NCBI RefSeq assembly: GCF_020882245.1
Contig: NC_083597.1
Location: forward strand, 60,676,152-60,740,151
Source: Rhopalosiphum padi
Taxonomy: Eukaryota > Arthropoda > Insecta > Hemiptera > Aphididae
Length of the DNA stretch: 64,000 bases
Direction: 5' to 3'
Shown here piece by piece: positions 25,494 through 40,400 of this stretch. How positions within the stretch are numbered: the first letter of the stretch is position 1; each line of letters begins with the position of its first letter. The position numbers were made by a program, and so were the translations under genes. Below the pieces are notes generated by a model. It searched no databases. It was not told the origin of the DNA and saw only the letters and a program-made list of their open reading frames with translations.

Positions 25494-28400
25494 CAGCTAA
25501 TAATACCTACTAGGTAAAGACTAAAGACGTTTAATTTATTTTCTGATAGTTGTCGTATAGTCATTGCTATCAGCTCACCATACATAGAACCGTGAAAGGA
25601 ATTTTGTATTTATTTTATTAAATTATATGCTTGAGAGGTATTTTCTTTGACAACAAGATATACTGTATACCTCTAATTCTATACGTAGGTAACTGGGTAC
25701 CATTTGACTTAAAATTCGATCCCGTTAAATTGACCTTACTTCGACACTTTGTACATAAAAATAAAATTACAATTAGCTTATATTTTAGCCCCTCCCCACG
25801 CAATGGATTGAATATTATTGTTTCGCGTTGTGTCTGCGCGCTGTTTCATGTCGATCGTTTAAAGTCAACAATAATTTTAAATAAATAAGAATTTCAACAA
25901 TTCTAACTGACTTATATTAAACAAATAAGCATTTGCTAATGACCACAGACGATAGCTGATTTATATCGAGCTAATAATTATATAAATATGCATTTTTAAA
26001 TAACTTATTTCTATTATATCTAACAGCTAGTGTTTTAAACTTTCTTTAGTTATGACGTACATTTTGAGTTTAGTCCAGTGGTAAAAGAGAAGTATATGTA
26101 GGTTACAGAAGTCGGGTGGGTGTGTATGAAAACAAATACAGTGAAACACCCTGTAGGTATATCATAATGTGTGGTGAAATATATGTATAATAATATCATT
26201 ATATAACTATTGTATTATATATTACAGCGATCATCATTACATCGACATTATAAAATAATATCACATTATTTAATTATGCGTGTGTATAATTTAATAATAT
26301 ATATATATAGTACAAACCTCACGTCACGTGACGCGACTTTTTGCTGGCAACACACTTGTGTCTCTCCGATTTGATGAGCACGCGCGGTTAAAGAGTGTTT
26401 TTTAGGCACGGCGTTCGCGTGTGCGCTTTATAATATAGGTACTATACATAGTATAGGTACCATCAACGACTTACCTACATCGGTACAGCAACATAATATA
26501 TGTTTGTATGTGATATGTATAATACTATATATTATTACAATATACGACGTGCCAGCTGGTTTCTTTTTCGCCGTTTGGCACCGTCCGCCGTCTCATCATC
26601 AGCAGGAGTCAAGCGTTATATTTTTAAACGCTGTCGACCATATTATAATATGGTACACTGCTATTATATTATTTATACGTAGCCCGTTAGCATAATATTA
26701 TAATAATATATTAATATCGCGTGGGACAATACGAATTCACTACATCCGTATATATGTGGGTCAGTATAGTAGATTCAATAGTGTTAATCGTTAGGTAGCC
26801 TTGTAGGCCGTTTAATAATACTTGATTATTGAGTATATATGTTCTGTTGAGGATATTAGTAAGTTACCATTTTGAAATAAAAAATGATACATTTATGGGT
26901 CAAAGCTTCTTTTTTATAATAGGTCACCGACTGACATTTAACTCTTAATCCGACACTGATATGGGTATAAACTATGGTCTATAATACTTCGATAGAAGAG
27001 GAGAGAGCAGTATTAGAGATAATTTTTAAGTTACAAAGGTATTTTTTATTTTATAGATTTTAGTATAAAATTTAATTACCTATGAAAGTATGGGAAAAGC
27101 CTTAAGCTGTAATATATATCATTGTTTATATAAATCCTATATGACTCTATGAATATTCTTAATTGTGTTATGTTATAAATTAAATAAATATGTTAAACAT
27201 TATATTATGATTATTTTTTTACAATCTACAACTGATCATATTTATCAAAAGACTGCTCAACAATGAGAATGTGTAAAGAAGTATATTAAGTGACATATCT
27301 AGTGCAGTTTTCGAGAACACTAGATTCAATTGCGAAACAATTTTAAGTAGTTTTCTGAGTGTATCCTAAATTTACCATTATTGGTACATTAGTACCAAGT
27401 GCATTCAAGGGTATCACCCGTGTGTGCCCTCCCCCCCAAAAAATCATATTTCTAATATATAACCTGAATGTGTCCCAGCTTATTTAGGTTGTCACGACGA
27501 GGTTTATACATTTTTTTTTACCTCAAAAATACTTGGATTTTGTAATTTATATTTTATTATTTTGGCTGCTATTTTTAGATTTTTTAGATTTGTGTGCACT
27601 AATTTTTCTAATATATTTTTTTTTTCATTAAAGAAGTTCTATGAAAATTCTGCTTGTCTATTATGGCATTATTGACCGTAAATGAGTCATAGTTGTGCTT
27701 AGTTATTATTAAAATAAGAATACAATTTATTTTCCTCTCCGTTGCCACAGTCATTATTCTAAACATTACGTATGTAATTATACATTCGTACTTTCATAAA
27801 GTATTGTAGTTTATCTTTAGTTGATTAGTTCATTTTAAAAGTTAGGCTGCGGATCGAAGACGTACTTGGGCTATGCACATTGTAAAAATTAAAAACGGAA
27901 TACACGTGGAGAATCGATACACCTCCAATTTTAAACGGACCGCGCGCTTGTTAGGTGTTTCACTGTTTTGATGATCGATGAATGATTGAAATCCCTTAAA
28001 ATTTAGAAATACTGAGTATTAACTTTATACAAATAATAATAAACTATAATTTTCCACAATTCCACATTGCATACGTAATCAAAATGATATATCGAATCAC
28101 TGAATTTTATATATGATTAATTATAAATATTATTTTTATGGTTATGTTACATATGTCTTCGTCTCTTTTACTCTCTATTGATAAATCTATCCATATCATT
28201 AAATCCATAGTTCTGAACAATAACATGTAACAATAAGTAATAACAAAAAATTAACAAAAAAATGTAATTATAACATAACCTTTTTATTCATTTCTATACT
28301 CGTACAACTATCATACCTATAATTAGGTTACAAATAGTATTGAAGAACCCAAAATTGAAAATATTTTATATACTTACGTATTTAAATATAGGTATTAATA

Positions 28401-31400
28401 AATAATACATAATTTTTTTTTTATAGAATATCAATGAAGAATACTTAAAATAATATAATTACATTTTCGCTCTAACAAAATAGACATTTAACTAAATATC
28501 TAGGTGGTTAGTGAAATCGCATAAAAATTAAATTCTTTGAGTATGGGCTGCCATTGCATCACAAATGAAGAAAATTCAAAATCTAAATAAAATAAATTCT
28601 ACAAAATATTACTAAAAGTTTATTGATTAATGTGAAAGAAATATCAACATAATGGCAAACTGCATTGCCTATAAATTCAGATAATTAATCAATTAAAAAA
28701 TTTCCAAAATCTAAATATAACTGAAGGAGATCTCAAAATTAACAAAATAAAACATCCGAACCTATAAGCTAAAACTAGGCTTACCAAAAGACATCTTCCT
28801 ATAGAAGATCATGACGATAAACCAGATAGCTTAAAAGTAAATAACTATCTGTTAATCTACCAAATATACCAATTATATATATTTTATTATCAGATTATAC
28901 CCCGTCAAAGTTAATGATAAGAATATATATTTTTTTTTTTTGAAAAAAGTGTCTTCGACATAAAAATAAAATAATTAATTAAAAAGTAGGCTTATGGGTT
29001 CTGCTCTGTTGCGTATAGATATCGAGTAAATAACTGTGGTAGATATGTTAAATTTGAATCCAATGATGTATCGTTAAATATGAAAAACAGTTTTGAGTAG
29101 ACGAGTAGAGACAGATTATCACTATTATCAGCCTATATTGTTATAATAATAATTCCTGTTATGTTTTTTGTTATTGCTTTTAAAGTAATATATTTTACTA
29201 TTATAAATTAAATTAATTTTTATCGAAGAACAAATACCATTTTGTCTATAAAATATAATAAAATACATGAAAGTTGTAAATTCTCATGAATAATGTTTTT
29301 GAATTATAAAATAATATTATGAATAATATAAAACAATTATTATGTATAGTTAAAATATTATTTATTTTCGACCAAATTTGAACTTAAATGTCGATAAAAT
29401 GCTTAAATATTTTTGGTTTCAATATTAATGGCTCACGACTAACTTTATATTAAATGTTCAAGTCTATAAAAATTGAACATTTAATAAATTTTCAACTGTA
29501 AAAATTTTGTAAATGATTTTAATAAATTTTATCAGTTTGAACTTTAAATTTTTATAAAAAAAAATTATGCCAATGAATATTAAATATTTTTATATATCTA
29601 TATAAGAAGAACTTATGCATGTTTTTGGAATTAATTTTCAATCTTTGACCGAGCATATAGTTCACATTTTTTAATTGACTTTAATAAAAATGTAAAAAAT
29701 AAAAATTTCAAATATGTCTACTAGTAGGTTAAAAAGATTTCAAATATTTTAAAAATTATACTATATGTAAGAAATTCTAATATAATAATACATTCAATTT
29801 AGTAAAAATTTCCCGTATTTACAGTGATTCTTTTTTTTTAAATTCCTATTTATTCCGATTGATTTTAAAAAATAAAAGATTTTTGACCTTCTTAAATTAC
29901 AAACTAAATCAAATCAACTATCAAAAACAATCTTAATCTTGAAGATAAAAAATCACTGTGAAATCGATATATCATCGTTTTGTTCTGACTCTGAACCTAG
30001 AACATTGTAAAATTAACGTATTGTAAAATAAATTAATTTATAAATAATATTTCAACTAAAAGCATTATGTTTATGCTATTGAGGCTTCTTTGAAATTATA
30101 GTTATATATTATCTATACCTTAATTTGTTCTCATCACTTATTCAATAATTACAAATATATATTTATAATATTATGTGCACGAGTAATATTGTATTTTCTA
30201 TGTTAAGTTTGGTGTTTTATGTAAATGTATATAATTTATTGAAAAATTCCAATATGTGTCTTACTTAATTAAGTATCTTGTTATTTCCACAATAAAAACT
30301 GACTATTAAGTATAATACAAATTCGTTTAACAAACACACTATACATATATAATACATTTATTATATAGAGCTTTCGAAACATTGTATTAAAAATAGTGGA
30401 TATTACATTAGATTACTGTGTAATCTCCGTCATTCTTATAGCACAACACTTTCTATATAGAGAGAGATATATATATTATAACATGAAAGTTACATTTTTG
30501 TTTGTAAACGATATTTGTAATACATTTAATTTCAAAAAAGTTTGAAAACTTGAAGAAAATAGGTCATGTTATTATTTACGTACCTAACCTTTTCGAATAT
30601 TTATATAGCTATATACGTGATATATAGGTAATAGTTATCACGCAATAATAATATTACGCTTTATATCATATTGTATTATTGTTTATACAAAATAAATGAA
30701 TTATATAGATATATATATTAAAAATAAATATTTTTTTTTTTTAGGGGTGCATTTTCTGTTGTAAGAAAATGCATTCAAAAGCACACAGGATTGGAATTCG
30801 CCGCCAAAATTATAAATACGAAAAAATTATCAGCCCGAGGTAAATAATTTTTTTATTTCTTTTAAGAACCTAAGAACATTATTATCTTTAATTTGAGTAA
30901 ACAAAATGGAAAACATCAAGTATGATTTAAAAACGGTTTTAAAATGAGATCTGAGATTAATTTCTTATAAGGGTTTACTATCAAAAGAGGTCACGTAGTA
31001 GGCATTATTATTTATTATTTGTACCATGAACAGTGAAACCCTAAAGCTTTTAGAGAAAGAGTCAAGAATCGAAATTGCTAGTAGTGAAGGAGGTAGGGTT
31101 AAAAATACGAGTGTAAGTCAAGAGATAGCTTCTTGACCTTCTTTCGCCGACCTACCAAGTTTTTCAATGAAAAAAAAAACAAGTTATTGTATATATTTTG
31201 GTGGTCGGATAAGCAATGAAAATATAATCTAATAGCCTATACTTATAAATTGCGAAGGAAAATCTAATTTTTTTCTAGTTCATTTTTAAGAAAATCTACC
31301 AAGTCCATTTGGTATTTTTATAAATATATGTAGGTATTTTATAACATAAACAATTATTCTAATTCTAATACAGTATAATGCAGATATGCAAACATTGTAA

Positions 31401-34400
31401 ACAAAATTAATAGATGCAAATTAAAAAGTAAGTAATACTATTTAAAATTAATATTATATTATCTATTGAACATTTATTCACGTGTAATACAGAAAAATAA
31501 AAAGCTGACATTATTCACATCAAATTATTGTTAATATTAATTTCTAATTTATTAGATAATGATTTAAATAAATATACGTGACATATTAAATTTGTGTAAC
31601 AAACGTTTCAAAATTGACAAAATATAATCACTATGATATAATAAACTTAGTGTTCTCCTCTGGTGTTTAAAATATTTTTGGGTGGTACGGTAATGGAGTT
31701 TTCATTGTTCCTAAAATTCAATAACGTTCAAATACCATGGGAAATTGCATTATATACAACACAAATGTGTTTTCAATTGATTTTTATTTTATGTACGTTT
31801 TATTTAAATACTAACCTGAAAAATATTTGTAAGCCTCTTTTAAAAAATTATTATTAACTGTAATTTTTTTAAATATTTATTTAATCAAAACATCAAATAG
31901 TAGTTATGCTGAGTTGAAAATATTTAAAAATGTTATAAGCTACATAAATGTACAATTAATTTAACCAAAATAATGTCAAATTGTATCTTAAACATAATAA
32001 TATTATATAAGTATATACTTATTTTACAAATTCATTGACACGAATAATAATAAGAAAAAATGAATTTTAATTATGTAATTTGAACAATTTACTCAAAGCA
32101 TTTTTCGAGGGGGGGGGGGAGTTTAATTAAGATTATCTTTTTAAACTTGCTGTACCTATATAATAATATAAAGATAAATAAATTTTTTTTTTTACATACC
32201 TAATAGTATAAGTATATTAAGCTAAATTAATAAATAAGAAACCATTACATTTAAAACTACGTATGTAGTCTATATACGATTTACAAAATATTTATAAAAA
32301 TTAAATTTTCTATAAACTACACGGTTATTTGAGAAAAATTAGAAGTTTAATATAATTAATATGTATATTATAAAATAATTAATATTAATACAATTAGGAA
32401 ATCCCCTGCTTAAATTTAAACATAGATAACTTATAAGCTTATATTGTTTGCATGTTTGTTATTGGTTTTTTTTTTTATAAATCAATAAATTTCAGACTAA
32501 AGTAAAAATATTATTTGGAAATTTTAAAATTTTTAGCACATTTCTTAACTCTTCTACAAAATGTACCTACGATTTTGTGTATACACGACTTTATAGTACA
32601 ATAAAAAATTTTAATAAAAACTTTTATAATTAAAAATAATATTAACAATAATGCAATACGATTGCAAGTAATAAAACTATAGCACTATATTATACGTTAA
32701 ATAACCCTATGTAATGTGTGATTTCTACAAAATATAATATCCAATTATTATTTGATTATTTTGTTTTATAAATTTAATAATTTTTTTTAAATGTATACAT
32801 ATATATGAATCATGTCCCAAAAGTATAAGGTCTCTGAAATAATAACGATCAAATAAAGTTATATTTAAAAATGTTTTACTCGAGTTTTTATAAAGTATAA
32901 AAGAATTATTTTTCCACATAACCGCCATTCATTTATATGCATTTTTTATAGCACACTGGAAGTTTTTGTATGTCAGCCTCATAGAAACTCGACGCCAGCT
33001 CTTATATATATATTTATTTATTTATAGGTATAACTGCAGCTATACATACATGTACCTTAACGCTAGATGTTAAAAAATACAGACAAATTGGTTTTAGACT
33101 AAACATTTTTTTTTTACGAAATTTCGTACCAATTGCACGTAGTAAAGAATTATTACACTACGTATAGGTACATTCTTTTTTTGATAAATTTCATATAGGC
33201 ACACATTAAATTTATAGTTATAATCCTTTCGACATTGTAACTTCGTAATGTACATATGCCTACATTTTTTAGTTACGATAGCAAAAATAGGGTCATAGAG
33301 ACTGGTATTGCAATATTTAATATTGCCATATTATTATACAAAAAGTACATTGGTATATATATTTTAAACCTCCCATATCGAAATTATTTAAAATTAAATA
33401 CTATTTTATTTAAACTCGATTAAAAAAATTAATAATATTGATAATAATTTTTCTCTTAATTGATCTTTTCTGATTATATATATATATTATATATATATTA
33501 TATATAATATATTATACATACCTACTTATTATTTGTCTCGCAAAAGAAAGTTTTAGGGGATGTATGATAATGATAAATAAATAAAACAAATATATATATA
33601 TTAAATTATCATTGTTATAATTTAATTTTTTTATGTGTCATTATTTTGTATTTGTAAGTACATTTATGTTATAACCTTGTACATTTTAATTTTGAAACTA
33701 TTACCGTGATAAAACTTTAAATAAAAATAAAGTTACGATATAAATAGCCCATACAATCTATATGATTATATTTTCTAAAATTGATTCGTTATTTAAAATC
33801 AATAATTTTAAATACTGTATGTAGTTATTAGAAGAGAATCAGTGTCGAATGGTTGTAATATTGCAGCATATAAATGTTATAAACAAATTTCGGTGAAATC
33901 TATTGGAAACTACTCAACTGCAATATATTTAATCAGTATTCATATTGCTCCATTACAAAATCCTGTACTTTAATTTCTATATTATTATATATTTAACATA
34001 ATAGTATACTTCTTATAACGAATATAACCTGATGTATACGTGTGAATTAATGAGCAATTAGTGTTGAATGCGCAGTTTTCTATAGTTAAAATATGTGTAG
34101 CGGTTTATTAATTAATAATCACGAGTACAATGACAACACGGCGGTAACGCGGTGTCATGGCAATAAGGAAGAGTGCGTTCCTTTTTCCGTCACTAGTATA
34201 AATAACTGAGACCCGAATTGAGTCCTTATTATTACGTCCCTTCCTGCATGCTAAAACCTATATAGTCACTTTCGTGTTATTGTGTTGCCTAACCGTAAAA
34301 AAGCTCGAAATGTTCAATTTGTGCATAACAATATACCTAATAATAATTAAATAAATTATCATGATTACAATGTAAATATGAGTAATAAATTATGATAAAT

Positions 34401-37400
34401 TTAGGATTATGTATATACTAACACGCATATTTCACATAAGTGAAAACGGTAAAAACTTTATTACAAAATCAAAACAATTTGTGTTTTTTTTTTACATATG
34501 ATGTAGAAATACATAAAATACAAATCAAAAAAGTGTACAAAATTTATAAGCGGTGTATTTTATATAATATACAAATACAAAATTAAAAATAAATCCTTAT
34601 TATAAAAAAACCATAATTTAGTAATATGTTAGAATATTCAATTATTAATTAATCGATTGTAATTTATCGATTCCAAATTTTGTTTGCAAAGATAAAAGTA
34701 AAAAAAAAAAACAAAACAAAACTTAATTTAGGCCACTTCATTAAAAATTGTAAAACAGTTGGGGTGGGTACGTCGTTGGACTGGCACGTAGCCACGAGGA
34801 AAAACGTAAAAAAGAAGATTCAAAGAATGCTGACTGACAGGAGCGTCTGTAGCGCGCGAAGAGGCTGCTCGTACCATCGTGGCGCGCGGTATTGATTAAA
34901 CGCGCGCTTTTACGGCTTGCTCCGCGACGACCGGCCGCGGTGTGCCGCTTATATTTACTTTTCGACGGCGATCGGGCACGGCCGCGGAAGTCGGCGCGAC
35001 ACGAATCTGACCGCAAGCCATGTATACAGAGTGCATGTGTGTGTGGCGGTGGGAGGGAAGAGTGAGAGAGAGGGATGCGTATGCAAAGCGATTCTTTTAA
35101 TGGTAAACACTCGTCATCACGAAAAGTGTACATGTTTTTTAAATAATGAGTGAAAGAAAAATAAAGAATCATCGAGTATACAGAGTGAGAGCGTGTGAGG
35201 GATACAATAATATTATAGAGAGTTTTGTAGGACACGATAAATACAAATGACCGCCTCAGGCCACTACGCGGATTTGGATGACCGGACAACGCGTCTGTTG
35301 TTTTTAGCAGATGTCACGTTTCGTCGTCGGTACTCGTATACCTACTACAAAACACGTATTGTACATTATACGTATTATACACCATGCTACACATACGCGT
35401 CGATGCGGTGTGGTGAACAGAGAGGTTAAGTTATGTACAGGGTAATGGATCACCATGGGGGAGTTTTCCTCGTTTTTTCACCGTGAGTATATACAATCAG
35501 ACGGGGTAACGAGTTGGACCTGCGCCCCCTGTATACATATATATATATATACAAAATATTAATCATATATAAATCCGTCAGCATAAATATATATATTGCA
35601 GTGTTGTACGATTTCGCACGATCGTCGAACGTGACATAACAGATCCCCACGTTCGCACGTGAGGTTTGATACGAGCTCGAGTGAATATATTTTAATTATG
35701 TTGGTATATTAATCATATTTTTAATCTTTTTGTCTTTACTCTTTTTCAATAATATGAATTATACAGAAGATTAAGTGGTCTTAACAAATGTCCAATGAAC
35801 GTTTAAAATGGTTTTTGCTTTTTAATAACCAAATTTAAATGGTATCGACCCGTTTTCACCCCCCATTATAAGTTAACCGATGGACTAACCGGGTGGAAAA
35901 CAGCTTTGGGCTTGCGCATTACTTTTATCCTGTATCGATACCTGACAACCTGTAACTTTTTTACGAAATAAGTATGTGTATTATTATTTAGAGTTAACAA
36001 TTATGAAATAATATGATTGATATTTGAAATAAAACTTTGAAAAAATTATACATAGTCACGTATTATTCCAATATTAATAGTATACTATTATATATCTATA
36101 GGTACATAATGAGTTACATTGTTTTTAAAGTAACTTCTAACTTAACATGATACTATAGTTATACACAACTAATAATCAAAACTATTTTTTGAATGAATTT
36201 TTTACCATTAAATTTTACTATAAAAAACTCGCGTCCTATTAAAGTTTGGCTTCAACTGCAAACTCAGTCCACTTTTAGTATTGAAACTGTTACTTTTTTA
36301 AACCTTATGTACTAAAATAATGATAACTTAATACTGCAGAGTTACCTCTATAGGTAGTTACTAACGATCTTTATTTGTATGAACATATTATCATAAATTA
36401 AGTTCATAAACAGATATTTTATATATTCCTCAACAAAATATTTAAAATCTTCGTTTGAAAATCACAAACGTAGAAGAAAAACTATTATAAGATAAAATAG
36501 TAAAATAAACTTATATTATACTATTATAGGTAGATGAAAAACTATACACACGTATATATTAAATATTTAATACTGTTCTACAAATTATAACGCATGTATA
36601 TTGTATATAGATAAACACGATTATATCTGCATATTTTTTACGTGTGTAGAAAGTGCCCATTTAAACTTCGATAAGTGATTGTAAAGTTTTTAAAATAATT
36701 ACTATCGATTCGTCCTTCACAGCACCTGTATTATTATAGTCAGGGAGGAAAAAATCAATTTAACAAATTCTCTTGATAACAGTTATATATTATGTATTGG
36801 AATGTCAATTAAATAAAAAGCTTTTTAAATGGAAAACTTAAATTAAATTAACTACACTAGGGGGAGTTAGCTAACTAGGTATTTAATTATTAACAAAGAT
36901 CAAACGATTAAATTATATTAATACTCATTTGAAATGTACACAGTTAACTTTCATTAAGTGTATAAAAATGTATTAAAATACAAAAGCACTTATAAAATTA
37001 AACTTAGAAAACAAAAATTTTAAATGTATACACATTTAATTGATTTTAAGATAAATTAATAATAATCATTTCTAATTGAAGTGCTTGTAGAAAAGTATCA
37101 ATTATTATGTATTTGAATTTAATATAAAATATATATAAACAAAATATAAAAACATTTAACACGAATATGTTATATATTTACATTATACACTTATCTATAA
37201 TGTATGCAAAGCAGGGCGGTAACTATTTAAAAAGTAAAAAGTAATTTTTTTGATAAATTTTAATTTAACTGATTAAAAAAATAAAATATAAGAAAATAAC
37301 TTAGTTAATAACTAAGTTATTTATTTTTATAAATAATTGTAACTTAATTTAATTATATAGTTAAAATTATTGTTATTTTTAAAAAAAAATTGTGATATCA

Positions 37401-40400
37401 ACTGTATGTTTTTTACACTGATTTGTAGTAATTTTTTAATTTTACATAGTAAAATCGAATAATATTTTAATTGTAAATACTATCGTATGAGTGTAGCGAC
37501 GACAATAATGTTATCATCGCGGACGCCCAAATAACCATCTGGACAACCCGGTCCGTTGATTAGAAATAGTAATAAAAAATATATTATTATACTATTTAGT
37601 ATTTAATACCAAACTAGTAATTTTTCTTTCGATTATATATACATGTTTATGAGTACTTAAAATTAAGGGTATTTAAAAAAAAAGTTATTGAACTTTTAAC
37701 TTGAATAAGTTATAATTTTCCTGAAAATGTGTAACTTAACTTAGTTATTCAAATTAATTTGTATCTTAAAATTATTAACTACAACTTAGCTTAGTTATAT
37801 TTTTATAGGATAACTTAATTTCAAATAGTTTAAAAAATTTGGTTGACTTGTTCAGTTTTGAATATATGTATTACATATTATGTAAGTTGACTAGATAAGT
37901 AGATATATTATTTAAAATGTTTCAGATTTTCAAAAATTAGAGAGGGAAGCAAGAATATGCAGGAAATTACAGCATCCAAATATAGGCGAGTTGTTTTTAT
38001 GACGTAATAATATTTCTTTACAAATATTTAAGTTAAATAATTTATTTTAATGAATTGTTATTATAATATCTATTATAGTGAGATTACACGATAGCATCCA
38101 AGAGGAACTGTTCCACTACCTCGTTTTCGACCTGTAAGTAGATGATTTTATTGTATATAACAATTTCCGTTATAATACGTGTAGGTAGATCTACGGTATT
38201 TTTTATTTTACAATGCGAAAGAACCGTGCACATATAACGCGAAGCCTTGACTATATAAATATAATAGTACGTGGACTAGACCCAGAAATAGATTACGCTT
38301 GCAGACACGAGACCAATATTGCAAGGATTGGCAAATGCGAACATCAAACATAAAACTAATTATACAATAACAATACATATTACATAGTAACGGAATTATT
38401 ATATAGATAATAATTTATATAATATTTATTGGAATATATTATAATATTGTATTATATTGTATTTAAATTTTAAATTTCAAACGTTTAAAAATATTATTTT
38501 ATATTCAACACTTCCTCGTTATTATTTCATTATTTTTAATGAAATTATATTTCGTTAAATTATCTCACGAGTGTTATTTTCAATTTCCTATAAAGGATGC
38601 CAAAGTTTAATCGAGCCAATTTTTTTAATTATCAACTGGTCCAGTGTAAATCAATATTCAATTATAGATGAATAGTACATAATATTTGTTATTTTAATAT
38701 GTATAAACCACGCGTCTGGGTTTGCAATCACCCACTCTTCTAGAGATAACGTCACTAGTTTATCAGTCAATTCTGCATGTCTATATGCGTTTTATTTTAA
38801 TAAATTTATGTCAAAGACACCCATAAATATATCCTAGTTATGTTTTTTAGAGTGGTAGGGGGGTATGACATGATAGTCACTTAAAAAGTAAAAAGAACAT
38901 ATTTTTACTTAAATTTCATTATATTTACTATTATTTTTATGTTTTATGATATTATTTTTAATTAGGATATTTATGCGAATAGTGTTTTTTAATGAATAAA
39001 TCCAATTATTATGGAAATAAATTGAGTAATTAAAAATCTATGTTCCAGACTCTCCGGTTACATATAATAATTTATATCTATTAATAAGTGTCTTATTATA
39101 GTTTTAATAACTAAAATTGTATCATATTTATAAATTTAATTAAGGCATTTGATAATTAGTTATGAAATAAAAAATATTTGGTTTTGATACATTGATAGTC
39201 TGATAAAAATAATTATTTCTAAGAAATTAAAAATATCTTGTCTTTAAAAAAAATATAAAAAGTTAAAAATCAACGCGACAAGAAAAGTAAACATTACACT
39301 AATGTTATGATTAATTACTTCAAATTAATTCAAATAACATAAAAAAAATTATATATGAGAACAATGTATTATCTTAAAATAATCACCTCTTATAAGATTT
39401 AAATCAATAATTAATTTTTTTGTCGCATGGAAATATTGATCAGATTAAATCCAAAAGTTATGTCAATATCGGTCTAACTCCATAAATTGCATAAGAAAAC
39501 TTTTGTAAATATTATAAAAGAAACTAGGTATTTAAGGTAAGTATCTACCGGTTAGATATAATTTTCAGTTCAATAAAATATTAATGCAACTATTTTTAGA
39601 CATTGCTATTACAGATTAAATTATAATTATTATAAAATACAATGACAAAAGATATTAATCTTGAAATTTCATAGTGCACCTACAATACAAAAAATAATGA
39701 ACACGTGTTCATATTTATTGGATATACGTATAATGAAATGTTACTTATATTTCGTATTAATCAATAGTATTTAAATTATAATAACACTGTTTTTCTAACA
39801 TTTCAAAGTAACTAAACACTAAATTAAAATTAAAATGTTGAAATTTTAGTATTGTTATAGCTGATAATTTTAAAAATGAATAGTTTCAAACAATAAAACT
39901 TCTGTACGCATCATTAATAATATGGAATCGAAATAAACGAGGGTGCAGTTCAAATAAGGGTGTGTCTCGCGCATTTTCATCTTTTGAAAACAACAACCAT
40001 TGTCCTTTTCTACTTACGATTTTCCGAAGTGATTAAAAGAACAGTGACCATGTTTCAAATAAAAACGAAGGTTATTTTTTTAACGACTTTAATACTTACA
40101 ATCAGTAGGACAAGAAGAATAAAGAAAATGCTACGAGTATAATCATCATTTATTATATTATTTTTTTCCTACTAAAATAATCATAAATAAATGAGTTTTT
40201 AATTACTCGTATTATTATTAAAATATTATTTTTGAAATTTTATTGTCTTAATGAACTTATCTCATATAAAGTTAACCTATTATTTTATTATTTTATACAG
40301 TGTGACAGGTGGCGAGTTATTTGAAGACATCGTAGCAAGAGAGTTCTATAGTGAAGCTGACGCATCGCATTGTATTCAGCAGATTCTGGAAAGTGTAAAC

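Larger units (their letters stand above)
18028..30744 (+). other. CaMKII: CaMKII intron 1 (12.7 kb)
   Basis: The intron has a GTAAGT donor and an acceptor of T12AG at 30744. It contains CpG-rich DNA just after exon 1 (18060-18680), a pyrimidine tract and CA repeats, a GATTCTGAGCGGAG repeat copy, a minus-strand transposase remnant (about 23640-23970), a long CA repeat at 25432, and a CpG-rich island at 26310-26640. A first intron of this size usually carries regulatory elements; that is inference. No nested gene was recognised. Confidence 0.85.

Noticed and set aside
34741..35289. 182-codon open frame on the minus strand, the longest in the window
   Set aside because: It lies in CpG-rich DNA where stops are rare, and its product is a mix of Arg/Ser-rich and random segments with no recognisable domain. 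No convincing splice or start signals were seen.
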